A DNA stretch of 7,457 nt, from the NCBI GenBank assembly GCA_937915955.1, contig CALGIB010000124.1, positions 1-7,457 of the forward strand, written 5' to 3'. How positions within the stretch are numbered: position 1 is the first letter of the stretch; each line of letters begins with the position of its first letter. The stretch is from an uncultured Pseudomonadota bacterium (GTDB lineage: Bacteria > Myxococcota_A > UBA796 > CAJQPC01). Shown in pieces: positions 5,700-7,457 of this stretch. A program made the translations under genes and the position numbers. A model generated the notes under the pieces. It had not been told where the DNA came from. It was given only the letters and a program-made list of their open reading frames with translations, and did not search any database.

Positions 5700-6434
5700 T
5701 CAGGCGTCCAGCGCGTGACCGAAGATCCGACCATACAGCTCGCGATAGGTCTCGGACAGGTCGCCGAGATCCCGACGGAACACGTCCTTGTCGAGCCTTC
5801 GGCGTGTGCCCTTCTCCCAGAGACGACAGCCGTCCGGCGAGATCTCGTCCGCGAGCAGCAGCACGCCGTCGGGGCCTCGTCCGAACTCGATCTTGAAGTC
5901 GACCAGGTCGACGCCCAGCGCGTCCCAGAACGCGCACATGGCCGCGTTGACCTTGAGCGCGGCCATCCGGAAGTACTCGAGCTCCCACTGATCGGCCCAG
6001 CCGAAGGCCAAAGCGTGCACGTCCGACATCGCGGGATCGTTGAGCTCATCGCTCTTGTAGAACCACTCGACCATGGGGAAGGGCAGCAGGCCGCCCTCCT
6101 CCATGCCGAAGCGCTTCGCGCAGCTGCCTGCGATGATGTTCCGGACGACGACCTCGACCGGTACGATCTCGACCTTCTTGCAGAGCTGCTGGGTGTCGTC
6201 CAGCTTGCTCACGAGGTGGGTCGGCAGGCCCGTCTCGGCCGCGACGTACCGCATGATGTGCCACGAGATCGCAGCGTTGATGCGCGCCTTGTCGGTCACC
6301 ACGTCGTGCTTGACGCCGTTGAACGCCGTGGCGTCGTCCTTGTACCGAAGGATGACGTGGGCGTCGTCGTCGACGACCGAGAAGACCTGCTTGCTCTTGC
6401 CCTCGTGCATGAGGGCGCCGCGCGTGATGGACAT
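5700..6434 (-). CDS. purC: Phosphoribosylaminoimidazole-succinocarboxamide synthase (SAICAR synthetase)
   Basis: PurC joins aspartate to CAIR using ATP to form SAICAR in de novo purine synthesis. The 244-residue length is close to the family norm (E. coli 237). Both family signatures are present: VPVEVVVRNIIAGS at 91-104 and LVDFKIEFG at 177-185. The N-terminal nucleotide-binding loop segment HEGKSK (10-15) and DEISPDGCRLWE (196-207) are also conserved. The ATG at 6434 is preceded by a strong GGAGGT, and the extra eight residues before Met9 match the usual family N-terminus. It is followed by purF on the same strand, so two purine genes are grouped. The TPR gene ends 65 bp upstream on the same strand, so an operon extending from it is possible. 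Confidence 0.97.
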   Translation of the reverse strand: MSITRGALMHEGKSKQVFSVVDDDAHVILRYKDDATAFNGVKHDVVTDKARINAAISWHIMRYVAAETGLPTHLVSKLDDTQQLCKKVEIVPVEVVVRNIIAGSCAKRFGMEEGGLLPFPMVEWFYKSDELNDPAMSDVHALAFGWADQWELEYFRMAALKVNAAMCAFWDALGVDLVDFKIEFGRGPDGVLLLADEISPDGCRLWEKGTRRRLDKDVFRRDLGDLSETYRELYGRIFGHALDA

Positions 6435-6438
6435 CCGG

Positions 6439-6444
6439 ACCTCC
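6439..6444 (-). promoter_or_regulatory. Strong ribosome binding site of purC
   Basis: GGAGGT on the minus strand lies 4 nt before the purC ATG. It is the best Shine-Dalgarno match among the starts in the window and fixes the purC start. Confidence 0.75.
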
Positions 6445-6499
6445 GTGAGAGGGCCTCGATATCGGCGAGGGCAGGACCGGGCCGTGACAAGTCGGTGCC

Positions 6500-7457
6500 T
6501 TAGCGCATCCCCTCCAGGCGCAGGGCCAGCGCCGCCGCGGCCTCGTGCTCGCCCAACCCCAGGAGCTGCTCACGGGCCAACAGAAGGCAGGCGCCGGCGC
6601 GCTCGACCTGCCCCGCCCGGAGGCAGTGTTCTGCGGCCTGCTCGGCGGGCAGCACGTTGTCCCGGTCAAACTCTGCGCTGCGACGCAGCTGCTCCACCGC
6701 CCGAGGGAGCGCGACGTCGAAGTCTCCCCACTTGCCCTGGGCGGCGTCACAGCAGGCCAGGCAGAGCCAGAGGCCGCCCAGGAGGCCGGTGATCCCCATG
6801 GCTTGAGCCTGCCCGAGGGCCTGTCCGACGGTTCGACGGGCCTCGGTCACCCTGCCCTGCTGCAGGTAGAGCAGGCCGAGGTTGGTCAAGGGATAGATCG
6901 TCGCGTAGCTGGCGCAAGCGGCGTAGGCGCGCTCCGCCCGGAGGTAGAGGGCCTCGGCCTCGCCAGAGCGCCCGTCGTAGCGCGCGAAGTCACCGAGATC
7001 GTTCAGGCAGTTGGCCATGCCGAGGCGCAGGCCCTGGCTCTCGAAGAGCTGCAGGGCGCGGGCGATGATCTCGGCGGCCCGCGGGTAGTCACCGCGCAGG
7101 CGCGCCAGGCCGCCAAGGCCCCGCATCACGCCAGCCATCCCCTTCAGATCGTTCAGTTCTTCGTAAATCTTCAGGGCCCGTTGGTAGTGCGCCTCGGCGG
7201 GATCGACCTGTCCCTGCTGGCGGGCGACGTCGCCGAGCCCCTGTATGCAGTGCGCTCCGCCCAGCGTGGACAGGGCGGCCTCGTAGACGGGCAGCGCCTC
7301 GACGAAGCCTGCACGCGCGCGGTCAAGTCGGCCCCGCTGACGGTCGGCCTCGGCCTGGCCCCGGATCGCCTCGGCCAGCAGCCAGGTGCCCCCCGAGGCC
7401 CGGGCCACCGCGATGGCGCGCTCGATGCGGCGCTCGAAGGCCGCCCAGTCCCCCTGC
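6500..7457 (-). CDS. TPR-repeat protein, C-terminal part (5' end outside window)
   Basis: The frame is open to the window edge and reads QGDWAAFERRIERAI before any start codon, so the gene continues upstream and the GTG at 7408 is probably internal. About 318 residues are visible, ending in TAA at 6500-6502. At least four helical-pair repeats of 39-40 residues run through 6767-7249, marked by GLGD, GLGG, DLGD and NLGL at spacings of 40, 40 and 39, each followed by a G at the helix turn and an A-E/A-A pair in helix B. This is the long-TPR type used as protein-interaction scaffolds. A related unit, QGKWGDFDVALPRAVEQL, recurs near the C-terminus and resembles the segment at the window edge. There is no catalytic domain in view. 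In Myxococcota such TPR arrays often form the C-terminus of Ser/Thr kinases or AAA/transcriptional regulators, but that cannot be tested here. Confidence 0.85.
   Translation of the reverse strand, partial: QGDWAAFERRIERAIAVARASGGTWLLAEAIRGQAEADRQRGRLDRARAGFVEALPVYEAALSTLGGAHCIQGLGDVARQQGQVDPAEAHYQRALKIYEELNDLKGMAGVMRGLGGLARLRGDYPRAAEIIARALQLFESQGLRLGMANCLNDLGDFARYDGRSGEAEALYLRAERAYAACASYATIYPLTNLGLLYLQQGRVTEARRTVGQALGQAQAMGITGLLGGLWLCLACCDAAQGKWGDFDVALPRAVEQLRRSAEFDRDNVLPAEQAAEHCLRAGQVERAGACLLLAREQLLGLGEHEAAAALALRLEGMR

Noticed and set aside
4187..5896. A 569-codon plus-strand open frame antisense to purF
   Set aside because: It lies across the intact purF and into purC, has biased shadow-type composition, and matches no family I recognise.
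6458..6490. Promoter upstream of purC: TTGTCA (6490-6485) and GATATC (6463-6458) on the minus strand
   Set aside because: The spacer is 21 nt, too long for a sigma-70 promoter, and the -10 match is weak.
6435..6499. Purine riboswitch or PurR operator ahead of purC
   Set aside because: The 65-bp gap is too short for a full purine aptamer plus expression platform, and no PurR-type palindrome is visible.

Overview
This is a GC-rich bacterial chromosomal segment with densely packed genes, no gene-free stretch longer than about 85 bp, and no RNA gene, insertion sequence or CRISPR array that I can see. The likely source is Myxococcota or a related former deltaproteobacterium. That is an inference from three traits: high GC with frequent GTG starts, a PilZ domain of the myxobacterial paralogous type (TIGR02266-like) fused to an Hsp70, and a large TPR protein with 40-residue repeats. 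No rRNA or marker gene is present to confirm it.

Left block, plus strand (1-1673): the 3' end of efp (elongation factor P), then epmA/poxA (the lysyl-tRNA-synthetase paralogue that attaches beta-lysine to EF-P), then a small cysteine-rich putative lipoprotein. The genes abut or overlap: efp TAG is followed directly and in frame by the GTG of epmA, and epmA TGA overlaps the lipoprotein GTG. They look like one transcription unit.

Right block, minus strand (7457 down to 1680): a TPR-repeat protein cut by the window edge, purC (SAICAR synthetase), purF (amidophosphoribosyltransferase, with Fe-S ligands and no propeptide), and an 834-residue Hsp70-family protein. PurF performs the first committed step of de novo purine synthesis and PurC a later one. 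The Hsp70 lies 32 bp downstream of purF and may share its transcript. It has an intact nucleotide-binding domain and substrate-binding beta domain. In place of the usual helical lid it has about 200 residues of acidic, proline-rich linker and a C-terminal PilZ domain.

The two blocks converge at 1674-1688 on a small GC hairpin whose loop is the hsp70 stop codon. The most interesting item is the lidless Hsp70-PilZ fusion. Its linker carries eight consecutive prolines, the kind of sequence whose translation needs modified EF-P, and the EF-P modification genes are the convergent neighbours. The link between the two is inference.
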